NCBI RefSeq assembly: GCF_014174155.1
Contig: NZ_JABEQM010000010.1
Location: forward strand, 62,001-126,000
From: Gluconacetobacter tumulisoli
GTDB taxonomy: Bacteria; Pseudomonadota; Alphaproteobacteria; Acetobacterales; Acetobacteraceae
DNA: 64,000 nucleotides
Reading direction: 5' to 3'
Under the pieces are notes generated by a model. The model did no database searches. It was not told the origin of the DNA and saw only the letters and a list, made by a program, of their open reading frames with translations. This document shows positions 18,564 through 27,642 of the stretch, piece by piece. Both the position numbers and the translations under genes were made by a program. Position 1 is the stretch's first letter. Each line of letters opens with the position of its first letter.

Positions 18564-19153
18564 AGGGACGGACTCCGCACGGTGGCCACGATCCGGCCGA
18601 CAAGAATGATGGTCAGGATGAAGCCCGCCATGCCCAGCCATTTCCATTCGCCCAGATGGTCGATCAGGAACTGGCCGACACGCAGCGAAACAGCGAACAG
18701 CAACGATGTCCAGATCAGCGTCGCCATGACCGCGGCGACGGCGAAGCGGCCGATGCTGGCCCGGAAGAATCCGCAGGCGGTATAGAGCGGCAGGCGCGCG
18801 CCGGGGATGAAGCGGCTGATGAAGACGATGCGAAAGACATTCCGGCCGAACCAGCCCTGGCTGTCGTCCCCCTTCTGCTTCCCGTCCGCGTGCGGGACGG
18901 CGATCCAGCGTCGCATCGGCGGCCACAGGGCCGCCAGGCGGCCCAGGCCGTACAGGCCCAGATCGCCGACCACGATGCCGATATAAAGGGCCACGAGCGC
19001 AAGCTGGATGGAGACCTGGCCGGTCTGGACCTCCATCGCCGTCATGATCGTGGCGGCGTCCTCCAGGATGAAGGTCCCGATGATAATGGCCAGCGCCTGA
19101 AGGAATGGCGACGCGCCTGCACTGGCGAGAAGTGCGGAAAGAGAGGGGAACAT
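18560..19153 (-). CDS. DedA-family membrane protein
   Basis: 197 residues with about five hydrophobic segments. DedA/SNARE-associated signatures are present: an early EDAATI (acidic membrane-embedded pair, EDA), GDLGLYGLGR, and FISRFIPGARLPLY-TACG with the conserved arginines. DedA proteins act as polyprenyl-phosphate or phospholipid flippases/transporters driven by the proton gradient. It is the first gene of a two-gene operon with the ATP-grasp protein (4-base overlap). The leading gap to the divergent transglycosylase gene is 278 bp. Confidence 0.87.
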   Translation of the reverse strand: MFPSLSALLASAGASPFLQALAIIIGTFILEDAATIMTAMEVQTGQVSIQLALVALYIGIVVGDLGLYGLGRLAALWPPMRRWIAVPHADGKQKGDDSQGWFGRNVFRIVFISRFIPGARLPLYTACGFFRASIGRFAVAAVMATLIWTSLLFAVSLRVGQFLIDHLGEWKWLGMAGFILTIILVGRIVATVRSPSL

Positions 19154-19431
19154 GATGGAAGGCGCTGGGGTTCAGCGCCGCAGCGGCGGGAGCGGTAGGG
19201 TCACAATCCTCACTTCATCAAGCCTCTTGCCCGTTGGCGCGCACACCGATCAATCCGGCCACGCCGTCCCAACCCTAATAACTCCGACGCATGCGCGGGC
19301 GCCCGGGCAGGCTGTGGCAGGCCGTGTCCGGGCAGGCGGCCCTTGTGGCATGCTTCGTCCCGGCCGACAAATCGCCACCATGGGGTGCCGAGGATTGAAA
19401 GGCCCCGGACAGATGTGGCACAGCTTGCGTC

Positions 19432-20421
19432 ATGATCGGACGTCGCGCCTTCCTTCTTTCCGCCTCGGCAGCCTGTGCGGGCGGCGGCGTCGCCCTGGCC
19501 GGCACGCCCGTCCGTGCCGCCCCCGCGACCTCTTATGCCGCCTTCCTGGCAGGTGTCCGGGCCGAGGCGCTGCGCAACGGCCTGTCCGCCCCGATGGTGG
19601 ATCGCGCGCTGGCGCTGCAGGCGCCCAACGACAAGGTGCTGCAGCTCGACCGTCATCAGCCTGAATTCACGCTGACCTGGGCCCAGTACCGGCAACGGGT
19701 TCTCAGCGAGAAGAAGATCGCCGACGGGCGCGCCGCGGCGCAGGCGCGTCGCGCGCTGCTGACGGCGGTGGGGCAGCGCTATGGCGTCGATGCGCAGCCA
19801 ATGATGGGGATCTGGGGACTCGAATCCGCCTACGGGACCCGGATCGGCACGTTCCGCATCACCGATGCGCTGGCGACGCTGGCCTATGACGGACGGCGGG
19901 CGTCGTTCTTCCGGTCCGAACTGATGAATGCGCTGCGGATCCTCGACCACGGCGATGTGGAGCCCGAGCGGATGATCGGCAGCTATGCCGGCGCGATGGG
20001 GCAGCCGCAATTCATGCCCAGCGCCTATCTGCGCTACGCCGTCGATTACACCGGGACGGGCCGGCGGGACATCTGGACCAGCGAGCCGGACGTCTTCGCC
20101 TCCATCGCCAATTACCTGGGTAAATGCGGCTGGGTGGCGGGCGAACCGTGGGGGCAGGCGGTCTCCGTTCCAGCGGGCCTGCCGCAGGGCAGCCTGGGGC
20201 GCGACCGGCGCAGGACCCTGGCGGCGTGGATGGAGCAGGGGGTCCGTCGCCAGGACGGCCGCGCGTTTTCGCGCGGTGACATCACCGGCGCGGTGATCAG
20301 GCCGGATGGCCCGGGAGGCGAGGCCTTCATGGTCTATCGCAATTTTTCGGTCATTCGCCGCTACAATCCGTCCGATTTCTATGCGCTGGCGGTCGGGCTG
20401 CTGGGTCGTGACGTGACGTGA
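19432..20421 (+). CDS. Lytic murein transglycosylase (MltB/SltB type)
   Basis: 329 residues. An N-terminal Tat/Sec-like signal (G-R-R-A-F-L-L-S) ends near Ala30. The catalytic glutamate is Glu131 in GIWGLESAYG, and other family landmarks are ITDALATLAYDG, GSYAGAMGQPQFMPS and DIWTSEPDVFASIANYL. It cleaves the MurNAc-GlcNAc bond in the periplasm, forming anhydro-ends. It starts an eight-gene run; its TGA overlaps the GTG of the RlpA-like gene (GTGA). The upstream 278 bp hold the promoter, not identified. Confidence 0.92.
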   Translation: MIGRRAFLLSASAACAGGGVALAGTPVRAAPATSYAAFLAGVRAEALRNGLSAPMVDRALALQAPNDKVLQLDRHQPEFTLTWAQYRQRVLSEKKIADGRAAAQARRALLTAVGQRYGVDAQPMMGIWGLESAYGTRIGTFRITDALATLAYDGRRASFFRSELMNALRILDHGDVEPERMIGSYAGAMGQPQFMPSAYLRYAVDYTGTGRRDIWTSEPDVFASIANYLGKCGWVAGEPWGQAVSVPAGLPQGSLGRDRRRTLAAWMEQGVRRQDGRAFSRGDITGAVIRPDGPGGEAFMVYRNFSVIRRYNPSDFYALAVGLLGRDVT

Positions 20422-21281
20422 GGCGTGTCTGCGCCGTGCTGGTCGTGGTGGGGCTGGCCGGCTGCCATCGACCGGAGGAGCCCCCGCTGCCGCCGGCCTC
20501 GCCCCATTATGTCGTCGGCGCGCCCTATCGCATGGGCGGCGTCTGGCGCTATCCGCAAGAGGATTTTTCCTATCGCGCGACCGGTCTGGCCATCGCCGAT
20601 CCGGACCAGACCCCTTATGTGACGGCGGATGGCGAACATTATGATGCCAACGCCATGACCGGCAGCCATGCCACCTTGCAGTTGCCGGCCATCGTGACCG
20701 TCCGAAACCTGGAAAACGGGCGCGAAATCACGATTCGCCTGAACGATCGCGGTCCGGTATCCGCGGGGCGCCTGGTATCGCTGACCCCGCGCGCCGCCGC
20801 CCTGCTGGGGATCGGCGTCAATCCGGTCCGCGTGGCCATCACGGGAATCGAAGGATTGAACGAGCAGCTGGCCGAAACCCTGCCGGGGGGGCAGCATCTG
20901 GATGTCGCTGCCGCACCCGCCGGCCAGGTCCGCGCGGAATCGCTCGATCACCCCGGGACCGGCGGCATGGTGGTCGCCGCGCCGTCCGGCGGGGTGGACG
21001 CGGCGGATGTGGCGGCGGTCATGCGCGACCTGCCGGCGTCGGTACGCCAGGGATATGTCGAGGGCGGCCTGCTCTGGGTGGACGCCGGCACATTCTCGAC
21101 ACTTCGTTATGCTGAAGTCGCTGCCGCCAGGACCGGTGGCCGTGTTGTTCCGGTGCGCGATCGCGGCAAGGCCGCCTGGCGGGTACATGTCGGGCCGTTC
21201 ATGACCGCCGCCGATGCGGACCGGGGACTGGACCAGGTCATGGGTGCCGGGGTAACCGGTGCCCGGATCGTCGTCGAATAG
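20418..21281 (+). CDS. rlpA: RlpA-like septal-ring lipoprotein with SPOR domain
   Basis: 287 residues from a GTG that overlaps the preceding stop. The lipobox VGLAGC places the lipidated cysteine at residue 16. Residues ~35-155 form the RlpA double-psi beta-barrel, with ATGLAIADPD, the ADGEHYDANAMTGSH segment and RLNDRGPVSAGRLVSL. The C-terminal ~70 residues are a SPOR domain (GGLLWVDAGTFST...WRVHVGPF) that binds denuded glycan at the septum. RlpA in several bacteria is a lytic transglycosylase on denuded strands, fitting its position between a transglycosylase and a DD-carboxypeptidase. Confidence 0.88.
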   Translation: MRRVCAVLVVVGLAGCHRPEEPPLPPASPHYVVGAPYRMGGVWRYPQEDFSYRATGLAIADPDQTPYVTADGEHYDANAMTGSHATLQLPAIVTVRNLENGREITIRLNDRGPVSAGRLVSLTPRAAALLGIGVNPVRVAITGIEGLNEQLAETLPGGQHLDVAAAPAGQVRAESLDHPGTGGMVVAAPSGGVDAADVAAVMRDLPASVRQGYVEGGLLWVDAGTFSTLRYAEVAAARTGGRVVPVRDRGKAAWRVHVGPFMTAADADRGLDQVMGAGVTGARIVVE

Positions 21282-21283
21282 GG

Positions 21284-22543
21284 ATGAACGTGCAGACCCG
21301 AAGGTTCCTTCTTGCCGGATCGGCCTCGCTGGCCGCTTCCGGCTCTCTTGCGTTCGCGGCGCCGCATCGGCACCGCGCTGCGTCGTCCCATACCCATGCC
21401 CCGGCCGCCACGTCGGACGATTCGGGCAACGGCGGCGACACCCCGGCCGCGCCCGTCGGGCCGCCAGCGGTCACCCCGATCGGTCCTCTGGACACGGTCG
21501 CGCGCTGGGCATGCATCGTCGATTACACGACCGGTGCTGTCCTGCTGGAAAAGGCGGCGGACGAACGGATGCCTCCGTCCTCGCTGACCAAGATGATGAC
21601 GGCCTATATCGTGTTCGGCATGCTGAAATCCGGTCGGCTGAAACTGGATCAGCCCCTGCCGGTCAGCGAGAAGGCCTGGCGGATGCAGGGTTCGAAGATG
21701 TTCGTGCCCCTGGGCGAGAGCATCCCGGTGCAGGACCTGATCCAGGGCATGGTCATCCAGTCGGGCAACGACGCCTGCATCGTTCTGGCCGAAGGCGTGT
21801 CCGGGTCCGAGGAACAGTTCGTCGCCCTGATGAACGACGAGGCCGGGCGGCTGGGCATGACGAATTCCCATTTCATGAACGCCACAGGCTGGCCCGCCGA
21901 CAATCATTACATGTCCGCGCGCGACGTGGCGACGCTGGCGGTGCGCCTGATCCGCGACTTTCCCGAATATTACCATTTCTTTTCGGAGAAGGATTATCGC
22001 TTCAACAAGATCGCCCAGGGCAACCGCAACGTCCTGGTGGACAAGGGGCTGGCGGACGGGCTGAAGACCGGACACACCGATGCCGGGGGATTCGGCCTGT
22101 GCGCCAGTGCCGATCGCGGCGGAAACCGCATTGTCCTGGCGTTGAACGGCATGCCGTCCAGCAACGCCCGCGCGCATGAGGGCGAGCGCCTGCTGGAATG
22201 GTCCTTCGCCAATTTCGAGAACGCGGTCCTGTTCCGCCGCGGCGACGTCGTGGAACATGCCGCCGTCTGGCTGGGCACCGCGCCGACGGTACCGCTGGTC
22301 GCCACGCGGGACATCGTGATGACCCTGCCGCATGGCTGGCGATCCCGCGCCCATATCGGCGTCGATTATCAGGCGCCGGTGCCGGCCCCGATCGCCGCCG
22401 GGCAGGCGCTGGGTGAACTGGTGATCGCCAATCCCGGTCTGGCCGACATCCGCATGACCCTGGCCGCCGGCCAGAGCGTGGCACGCCTGGGCCTGTTTGC
22501 CCGCGCATCGGCGGTGCTGGGTCAGAAACTGGGCCGGCACTGA
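21284..22543 (+). CDS. dacF: D-alanyl-D-alanine carboxypeptidase (PBP5/DacF type)
   Basis: 419 residues. The three serine-peptidase motifs are all present: Ser100-x-x-Lys103 in PPSSLTKMM, SGN in IQSGNDAC, and KTG in GLKTGHTD. A Tat-like N-terminal signal (T-R-R-F-L-L) precedes a ~45-residue Pro/Ser/His-rich linker. The C-terminal ~110 residues form the PBP5 beta domain with an amphipathic tail for membrane association. It trims the terminal D-Ala of peptidoglycan stem peptides. The ATG lies two bases after the rlpA stop. Confidence 0.93.
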   Translation: MNVQTRRFLLAGSASLAASGSLAFAAPHRHRAASSHTHAPAATSDDSGNGGDTPAAPVGPPAVTPIGPLDTVARWACIVDYTTGAVLLEKAADERMPPSSLTKMMTAYIVFGMLKSGRLKLDQPLPVSEKAWRMQGSKMFVPLGESIPVQDLIQGMVIQSGNDACIVLAEGVSGSEEQFVALMNDEAGRLGMTNSHFMNATGWPADNHYMSARDVATLAVRLIRDFPEYYHFFSEKDYRFNKIAQGNRNVLVDKGLADGLKTGHTDAGGFGLCASADRGGNRIVLALNGMPSSNARAHEGERLLEWSFANFENAVLFRRGDVVEHAAVWLGTAPTVPLVATRDIVMTLPHGWRSRAHIGVDYQAPVPAPIAAGQALGELVIANPGLADIRMTLAAGQSVARLGLFARASAVLGQKLGRH

Positions 22544-22548
22544 ACGCG

Positions 22549-23193
22549 GTGCCGGGCCTGTTCATCACGTTCGAGGGCGGGGAAGGCGCAGGCAAGTCGA
22601 CGCAGGTGCGGCATCTGGAGGCCCATCTGCGCGAAGGGGGGTACGATGTCGTGCGCACCCGCGAACCCGGCGGCACGCCGGGGGCGGAGGCCCTGCGCGA
22701 ATTCCTGCTGTTCGGCGGGCACGACCTGTCCCTGCGGGCCGAGATCATGTCCCATTTCGCCGCACGCTGCGACCATGTGGACCGCCTGATCCGGCCGGCG
22801 CTGGCCCGCGGGCAGGTCGTGATCTGCGACCGGTTCGTCGATTCCACCCTGGCCTATCAGGGATACGGGCTCGGCAAGGGGGATCCGCGGATACTGGACC
22901 TGATCCGCACATTGGGAACGCAGGTAGGGGTCGTTCCGGACATGACCTTCGTGCTGACCCTGCCGCGCGCGCAGGCGCTGGTGCGTCTGGCGGCACGGGG
23001 CCAGAGTTCCGACCGATACGAGGCCGCGGACGAGGCCTTTCACGCCCGCGTCGCCGACGGGTTCGACGCGATCGCGCGCGCGGACCCCGGGCGGTGCCTG
23101 TCGGTTGCCGCCGACCGGCCGGCGGACGCGGTCGCGCGCGACATCGCCGTGCGTGTCGATGCCTGCCTGGCCGCGCACCCCGGGCCGGCATGA
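22549..23193 (+). CDS. tmk: Thymidylate kinase
   Basis: 214 residues, full length. It phosphorylates dTMP to dTDP. The P-loop GGEGAGKST lies at residues 10-18, the DR(Y/F) motif in CDRFVDSTLAYQG, and the lid arginine region in RLAARGQSSDRYE. The start is GTG five bases after the dacF stop; no better start exists. Its stop overlaps the holB start. The tmk-holB-metG-tatD order is a widespread bacterial arrangement. Confidence 0.95.
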   Translation: MPGLFITFEGGEGAGKSTQVRHLEAHLREGGYDVVRTREPGGTPGAEALREFLLFGGHDLSLRAEIMSHFAARCDHVDRLIRPALARGQVVICDRFVDSTLAYQGYGLGKGDPRILDLIRTLGTQVGVVPDMTFVLTLPRAQALVRLAARGQSSDRYEAADEAFHARVADGFDAIARADPGRCLSVAADRPADAVARDIAVRVDACLAAHPGPA

Positions 23194-24167
23194 TTCCGGC
23201 GCCCCCGCCGCGTGAAAATGTTCGCCTGGTCGGGCACGGGCCGGCGCGGGCGGCGTTCCTGGATGCCGTGCGGGCCGGGCGGCTGCATCATGCCTGGCTG
23301 GTCACCGGGCCGGAGGGGATCGGGAAGGCGACTTTCGCCTTCTGGATGGCGCGGGTCCTGCTGAAGGCCGAGGATCCCGCATCGGCCACCGCACGGCGCA
23401 TCGCCGCCGGCAGTCACGCCGACCTGCTGACCATCGCGCGTGGGATGGACGAAAAGCGGCAGAAGATCCGGGCCGAGATCGTGGCCGACGATGTCCGCCC
23501 GATCAGTCAGTTCATGCATCGCACGGCGGCCGAGGACGGCTGGCGCGTGGTGGTGGTGGATGGCGCGGAATACATGAACCGCAGCGCCGCCAATGCCATC
23601 CTGAAAATCCTGGAGGAACCGCCGCCGCGCGCGATCCTGATCCTGACCTGCGCGGCCCCGGGACGGCTGCTGCCGACGATCCGCAGCCGTTGCCGCACCC
23701 TGCCTCTGGCCCCGCTGACGGAGCGGGACATGCATGAGGCCATGGGATTTCTGGCCAGCGACATGCAGGATGCGGATATCGCGCGGATCGTTCCCCTGGC
23801 CCAGGGTGCGCCCGGCCGCGCGCTGGCGCTGCTGGCGGGGGACGGGGCCGAACTCGGCGTGGTGGTGGAGCGGATCCTGCGCGAACCGGTCGGCGCGGGG
23901 GCGATGTATGACATTGCGGACGCCGTCCTGAAGCGGGAGAATGGTTTTTCGGTCTTCTTCAATCTCCTGTGCGATGCCATATCGGTTCGGACGCGGGATG
24001 CGGCGCGCGGACGGACGCCGTCCGGGGGAGGCGGGCTGGGGATGCCGGCCGACCGCATGGTCGATCTGTGGCGCCAACTGGTTCATTTGCGGGCCGAGAC
24101 GGAACGCTTCAATCTGGATAAACATCAGGCCATCCTGACCGGCCTGACACTGGTGAGTGGAATATGA
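23190..24167 (+). CDS. holB: DNA polymerase III subunit delta'
   Basis: 325 residues. The ATG overlaps the tmk stop (ATGA). HolB is the rigid stator of the clamp loader. AAA+ features are visible: AWLVTGPEGIGKATFAFW (P-loop-like), VVVVDGAEYMNRSAANAILKILEEPP (Walker B area and sensor 1), and TIRSRCRTL (SRC arginine-finger motif). The zinc-binding cysteine module found in E. coli delta' is absent here, as in many alphaproteobacteria. Its stop overlaps metG. Confidence 0.93.
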   Translation: MIPAPPPRENVRLVGHGPARAAFLDAVRAGRLHHAWLVTGPEGIGKATFAFWMARVLLKAEDPASATARRIAAGSHADLLTIARGMDEKRQKIRAEIVADDVRPISQFMHRTAAEDGWRVVVVDGAEYMNRSAANAILKILEEPPPRAILILTCAAPGRLLPTIRSRCRTLPLAPLTERDMHEAMGFLASDMQDADIARIVPLAQGAPGRALALLAGDGAELGVVVERILREPVGAGAMYDIADAVLKRENGFSVFFNLLCDAISVRTRDAARGRTPSGGGGLGMPADRMVDLWRQLVHLRAETERFNLDKHQAILTGLTLVSGI

Positions 24168-25702
24168 CTGGGCGCTATTACGTCACGACACCGATCTATT
24201 ATGTGAACGGGGCGCCCCATATCGGCCACGCCTACACCTCCGTCGCCGCCGACGTGATCGCGCGCTTCAAGCGGTTGGCGGGGTACGATGTCTTTTTCCT
24301 GACCGGCACCGACGAACACGGCCAGAAGGTGGAACAGGCGGCCCAGGCGGCGGGGGTGGAGCCGATCGACTTCGCCGATCGCGTTTCCTCCGATTTCCGG
24401 GCGATGTACGACGCGATGAACGTCTCGTACGACGATTTCATCCGCACGACCGAGCCGCGCCATATCGCCGGCGCCTCGGCCCTGTGGGAAAGGATCGCCG
24501 CGAACGGACATATCTATCTGGGCGCCTACGAAGGGTGGTACGCCCTGCGCGACGAAAGCTTCTACAACGAGGACGAACTGGTCACGCGGCCCGACGGCAC
24601 GCGGGTCGCGCCGACGGGCGCGCCGGTGGAATGGGTCCGGGAGCCGTCCTATTTCTTCCGCCTGTCGGCCTTCGCCGACAGGCTGCTGGATCTGTACGAA
24701 AACCGGCCGGGCTTCATCGAGCCCGCATCCCGCCGTAACGAGGTCGCGAGTTTCGTCCGACAGGGCCTGCGCGACCTTTCCATCAGCCGCACCAGCTTCC
24801 GCTGGGGCATTCCCGTGCCGGGCGACGCCGACCATGTGATGTATGTCTGGGTCGACGCGCTGGCCAATTACCTGTCGGCGGTGGGCTTTCCCGACACCGC
24901 CAATCCGCGCTGGGGCTACTGGCCGGCGAATGTGCACCTGGTCGGCAAGGATATCGTTAGGTTCCATGCGATCTACTGGCCGGCACTGCTGATGGCGGCG
25001 GGGCTGGACTTGCCGGATTGCGTCTTCTCGCATGGGTGGTGGACCATCGAGGGTGAGAAGATGAGCAAGTCGCTGGGCAACGTCATCGATCCGCGTGACC
25101 TCGTCGCCGAATTCGGCCTCGATCCCGTGCGGTTCTTCCTGATGCGCGAAATGCCGTTCGGGGGCGACAGCGACCTGAACCGCAAGGCCATCATCACCCG
25201 GATGAATGTTGAACTGGCCAACGACCTGGGCAATCTGGCGCAGCGCACGCTGTCGCAGGTGGCGCGCAACTGCGGCGGAGTCCTGCCCGAACAGGGCGTG
25301 CGGACCGAGGATGACCTGGCCCTGCTGGCGCAGGCCGCCCTGCTGCCGGCGGTAATGCACGGGCAGATCGACCGCCGGGCCCTGACCGACGCGCTGGAGG
25401 AAGTCTGGCGCGTGGTGCGGGCCTGCAACGCCTATATCGACCGGCAGGCCCCCTGGGCGCTGAAGAAGACGGATCCCGAGCGCATGGGGGTGGTGCTGCG
25501 CGTGCTGGTCGACGCGGTGCGGGTGATCGGCACGATGCTGCAACCATACATGCCCGCCAGCATGGACGCGCTGTTGACGCAGGTCGGCGCCGAAGCGGAC
25601 GAACGGAGCTTCGCGGCGCTTGAAACACCCCTGCCGGCCGGGCGCGCGCTGCCCGCACCCAAGGGCATCTTCCCCCGCTATGTGGAACCCGAGGCGCAAT
25701 GA
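24164..25702 (+). CDS. metG: Methionyl-tRNA synthetase
   Basis: 512 residues, class I synthetase. The HIGH motif is PHIGHAY (residues 18-24) and KMSKS lies at 299-303 followed by LGNVIDP. The zinc-knuckle region (EGWYALRDESF) lacks the CxxC pairs seen in other MetRS subgroups, and there is no C-terminal Trbp111-like tRNA-binding extension, so this is the compact form. Both ends overlap neighbours by four bases (holB upstream, tatD downstream). Confidence 0.96.
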   Translation: MTGRYYVTTPIYYVNGAPHIGHAYTSVAADVIARFKRLAGYDVFFLTGTDEHGQKVEQAAQAAGVEPIDFADRVSSDFRAMYDAMNVSYDDFIRTTEPRHIAGASALWERIAANGHIYLGAYEGWYALRDESFYNEDELVTRPDGTRVAPTGAPVEWVREPSYFFRLSAFADRLLDLYENRPGFIEPASRRNEVASFVRQGLRDLSISRTSFRWGIPVPGDADHVMYVWVDALANYLSAVGFPDTANPRWGYWPANVHLVGKDIVRFHAIYWPALLMAAGLDLPDCVFSHGWWTIEGEKMSKSLGNVIDPRDLVAEFGLDPVRFFLMREMPFGGDSDLNRKAIITRMNVELANDLGNLAQRTLSQVARNCGGVLPEQGVRTEDDLALLAQAALLPAVMHGQIDRRALTDALEEVWRVVRACNAYIDRQAPWALKKTDPERMGVVLRVLVDAVRVIGTMLQPYMPASMDALLTQVGAEADERSFAALETPLPAGRALPAPKGIFPRYVEPEAQ

Positions 25703-26490
25703 CGGGCCTGATCGACTCACACTGCCATCTGGACCATTTCCCCGACGAGGCGATTCCCGACCTTCTGGAGCGGGCGAAGCAGGCTGGGGTCGAGGGAATG
25801 GTGACGATCGGCACCCGCCTGTCGCGGGCCGGCCAGCAGAAGGAACTGACCCGCTTCGACCGGCCGGACCTGCGGGTGTGGTGTACCGTGGGCACGCACC
25901 CCGATCATGTCGACGAATGCACGGTTTCCGATCCCGCCGACATCGTGGCCCTGGCCGACGACCCGCGCGTCGTGGGCATCGGGGAAAGCGGGCTGGATTA
26001 TTTCCATGGCGCGCCCGAGATCCGGCCGCTGCAGCAGGCGCGCTTTCGTGCTCATATCGCGGCTGCGCGGCGCATGGACCTGCCGCTGGTCATCCACGCC
26101 CGCGACGCCGATTCGGATGTCGCCGGGATCCTGCGCGACGAGATCGCGGCCCATGGCCCGTTCCGCTTCCTGCTGCACTGCTTCGCGTCGGGCCCCGAAT
26201 TGGCGCGGACGGGGCTGGAACTGGGGGGATATATCAGTTTTTCGGGGATCCTGACCTTTCCCCGGTCCGACGCCCTGCGCGACATCGCCCTGTCCATCCC
26301 CGAGGATCGCCTGCTGGTCGAGACGGATTCGCCCTACTTGGCCCCCGTGCCGCAGCGCGGCCGGAAGAACGAGCCCGGATTCGTCGCCCATACCGCGCTC
26401 AGGCTGGCCGAGTTGAGGGAGATGGCGCCCGAGCGGTTGGCGGAGGTGACGACCGCCAATTTCCATCGCCTGTTCAGCCGGGCGTCATAG
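25699..26490 (+). CDS. tatD: TatD-family metal-dependent hydrolase/DNase
   Basis: 263 residues. All metal-site motifs are present: DSHCHLDHF at the N terminus, GTHPDHVDE, GIGESGLDYF, VIHARDAD, LHCFASG and VETDSPYLAP. TatD proteins are TIM-barrel nucleases or deacylases acting on 3' ends of DNA/RNA. The ATG overlaps the metG stop; the next gene starts three bases after its stop. Confidence 0.93.
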   Translation: MTGLIDSHCHLDHFPDEAIPDLLERAKQAGVEGMVTIGTRLSRAGQQKELTRFDRPDLRVWCTVGTHPDHVDECTVSDPADIVALADDPRVVGIGESGLDYFHGAPEIRPLQQARFRAHIAAARRMDLPLVIHARDADSDVAGILRDEIAAHGPFRFLLHCFASGPELARTGLELGGYISFSGILTFPRSDALRDIALSIPEDRLLVETDSPYLAPVPQRGRKNEPGFVAHTALRLAELREMAPERLAEVTTANFHRLFSRAS

Positions 26491-26493
26491 ACC

Positions 26494-27285
26494 ATGGAAC
26501 TGATCGTCCTGGGATGCGGCGGATCTGCCGGGGTGCCGATGGTCGGCGGCCCGGGGGGGCGTGGCGACTGGGGCGCCTGCGATCCGGCGGAACCGCGCAA
26601 TCGCCGCACCCGCTCGTCGGTGCTGCTGCGCGGCGATGACGGGCGGGGGCTGCTGATCGATACCGGTCCTGACCTGCGGGACCAGTTGCTGGCGCAGGAA
26701 ATCGACCGGTTCGACGCCATCCTGTACACGCATTCCCATGCGGACCATATCTCGGGCCTCGACGAGGTGCGGGCCGTCAACCGCGTCATCGACCGGCCCC
26801 TGCCGGTCTACGGGACGCCGCCCGTCCTGTCCGACCTGGAAAACCGATTCAATTACGCCTTCCGTCCCTGGTCGCCGCCCGGGTTCTATCGTCCGGTAGT
26901 GGTGCCGGAAATCGTCCATGCCGGCGGAACCTACGAAATTGCCGGTCTGACGGTGTCCCTGTTCGAACAGATTCACGGGCGCACGCTCTCGCTGGGGGTA
27001 CGTTGTGGCTCGCTGGCCTATTCGACGGATGTGGTGGAACTGCCGGAGGACGCGTTCGCGATTCTGGAGGGCATCGAGACATGGCTGGTGGATTGCTTCC
27101 AGCGCTCGGCCACCCACAGCGCGCATGCCTGGCTGGAACGGGTGATGCATTGGCGCGCGCGGGTTCGTCCCCGGCGGGTGATCTTGACCCACATGGGCGG
27201 CGACATGGACTGGGCCTGGATGCAGGCCAACCTGCCCGATGGGGTCGAACCCGCCTTTGATGGAATGCGTCTGACATTCCGGTAA
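26494..27285 (+). CDS. MBL-fold metallo-hydrolase (PhnP-like phosphodiesterase)
   Basis: 263 residues of metallo-beta-lactamase fold. Metal ligands are the HSHADH block (His80, His82, Asp84, His85), DTGPDLR, DCFQ, and THMGGDMD near the end. The LGCGGSAGVPMVGG N terminus is typical of PhnP/Lactonase-like cyclic phosphodiesterases. The metG-tatD-MBL order is commonly conserved in alphaproteobacteria, suggesting a nucleic-acid or nucleotide housekeeping role rather than phosphonate metabolism. It is the last gene of the run; a small hairpin overlaps its stop. Confidence 0.88.
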   Translation: MELIVLGCGGSAGVPMVGGPGGRGDWGACDPAEPRNRRTRSSVLLRGDDGRGLLIDTGPDLRDQLLAQEIDRFDAILYTHSHADHISGLDEVRAVNRVIDRPLPVYGTPPVLSDLENRFNYAFRPWSPPGFYRPVVVPEIVHAGGTYEIAGLTVSLFEQIHGRTLSLGVRCGSLAYSTDVVELPEDAFAILEGIETWLVDCFQRSATHSAHAWLERVMHWRARVRPRRVILTHMGGDMDWAWMQANLPDGVEPAFDGMRLTFR

Positions 27286-27304
27286 TCCGGTTCTCCGGAT
27301 TTTG
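27284..27304 (+). terminator. Terminator hairpin at the end of the tmk-metG run
   Basis: Seven-base-pair stem AATCCGG/CCGGATT with a TTCT loop, directly at the stop codon of the MBL gene and running into a short T stretch (TTTTG). This is the best T-tailed intrinsic terminator candidate in the left half of the window. Confidence 0.55.
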
Positions 27305-27642
27305 AAAAAATCCGTTGAGGCTGGGGGAAGTGTTTGCGGCCGGCACGCGATTTAGGTTGAATCGCGACAGTCTGCGGCGATACCCTTGGACAAGACGACC
27401 CTGAGAGTCCGGTGCCCCGCCATTCCACGATACAGCAACGCTGTCGAATCGCGTGGGCCACGGACCACGGCGTGCCCGCCCGTCTGCAAAAGGGGATGAG
27501 CATTGAATGGTAGAAATACGGAAACGCTAGGCTGACGTTCCTCCCCGGACGGGGATCGGTCTCCGCCCGGGAATTTTGTCCATGATACATGGTCGCCCTG
27601 GGTTCATGACGGATCCAGGCGACGGATCGGAGACATCTGCCG
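27286..27642. other. Intergenic region upstream of prkA
   Basis: 357 bases with no conserved gene. Apart from the terminator at its left end I see a repeated GAATCGCG octamer (near 27359 and 27446), a CAGC-AAC-GCTG mini-hairpin, and no clear promoter. No ATG upstream of the prkA start carries a convincing ribosome binding site. The long leader would suit a stress-regulated promoter, but no sigma-54 or EcfG-type element matched. Confidence 0.4.

Noticed and set aside
27338-27360. Sigma-54-like GGCACG...TT element before prkA
   Set aside because: The -24 GG is present, but there is no GC at the -12 position, so it does not meet the consensus.
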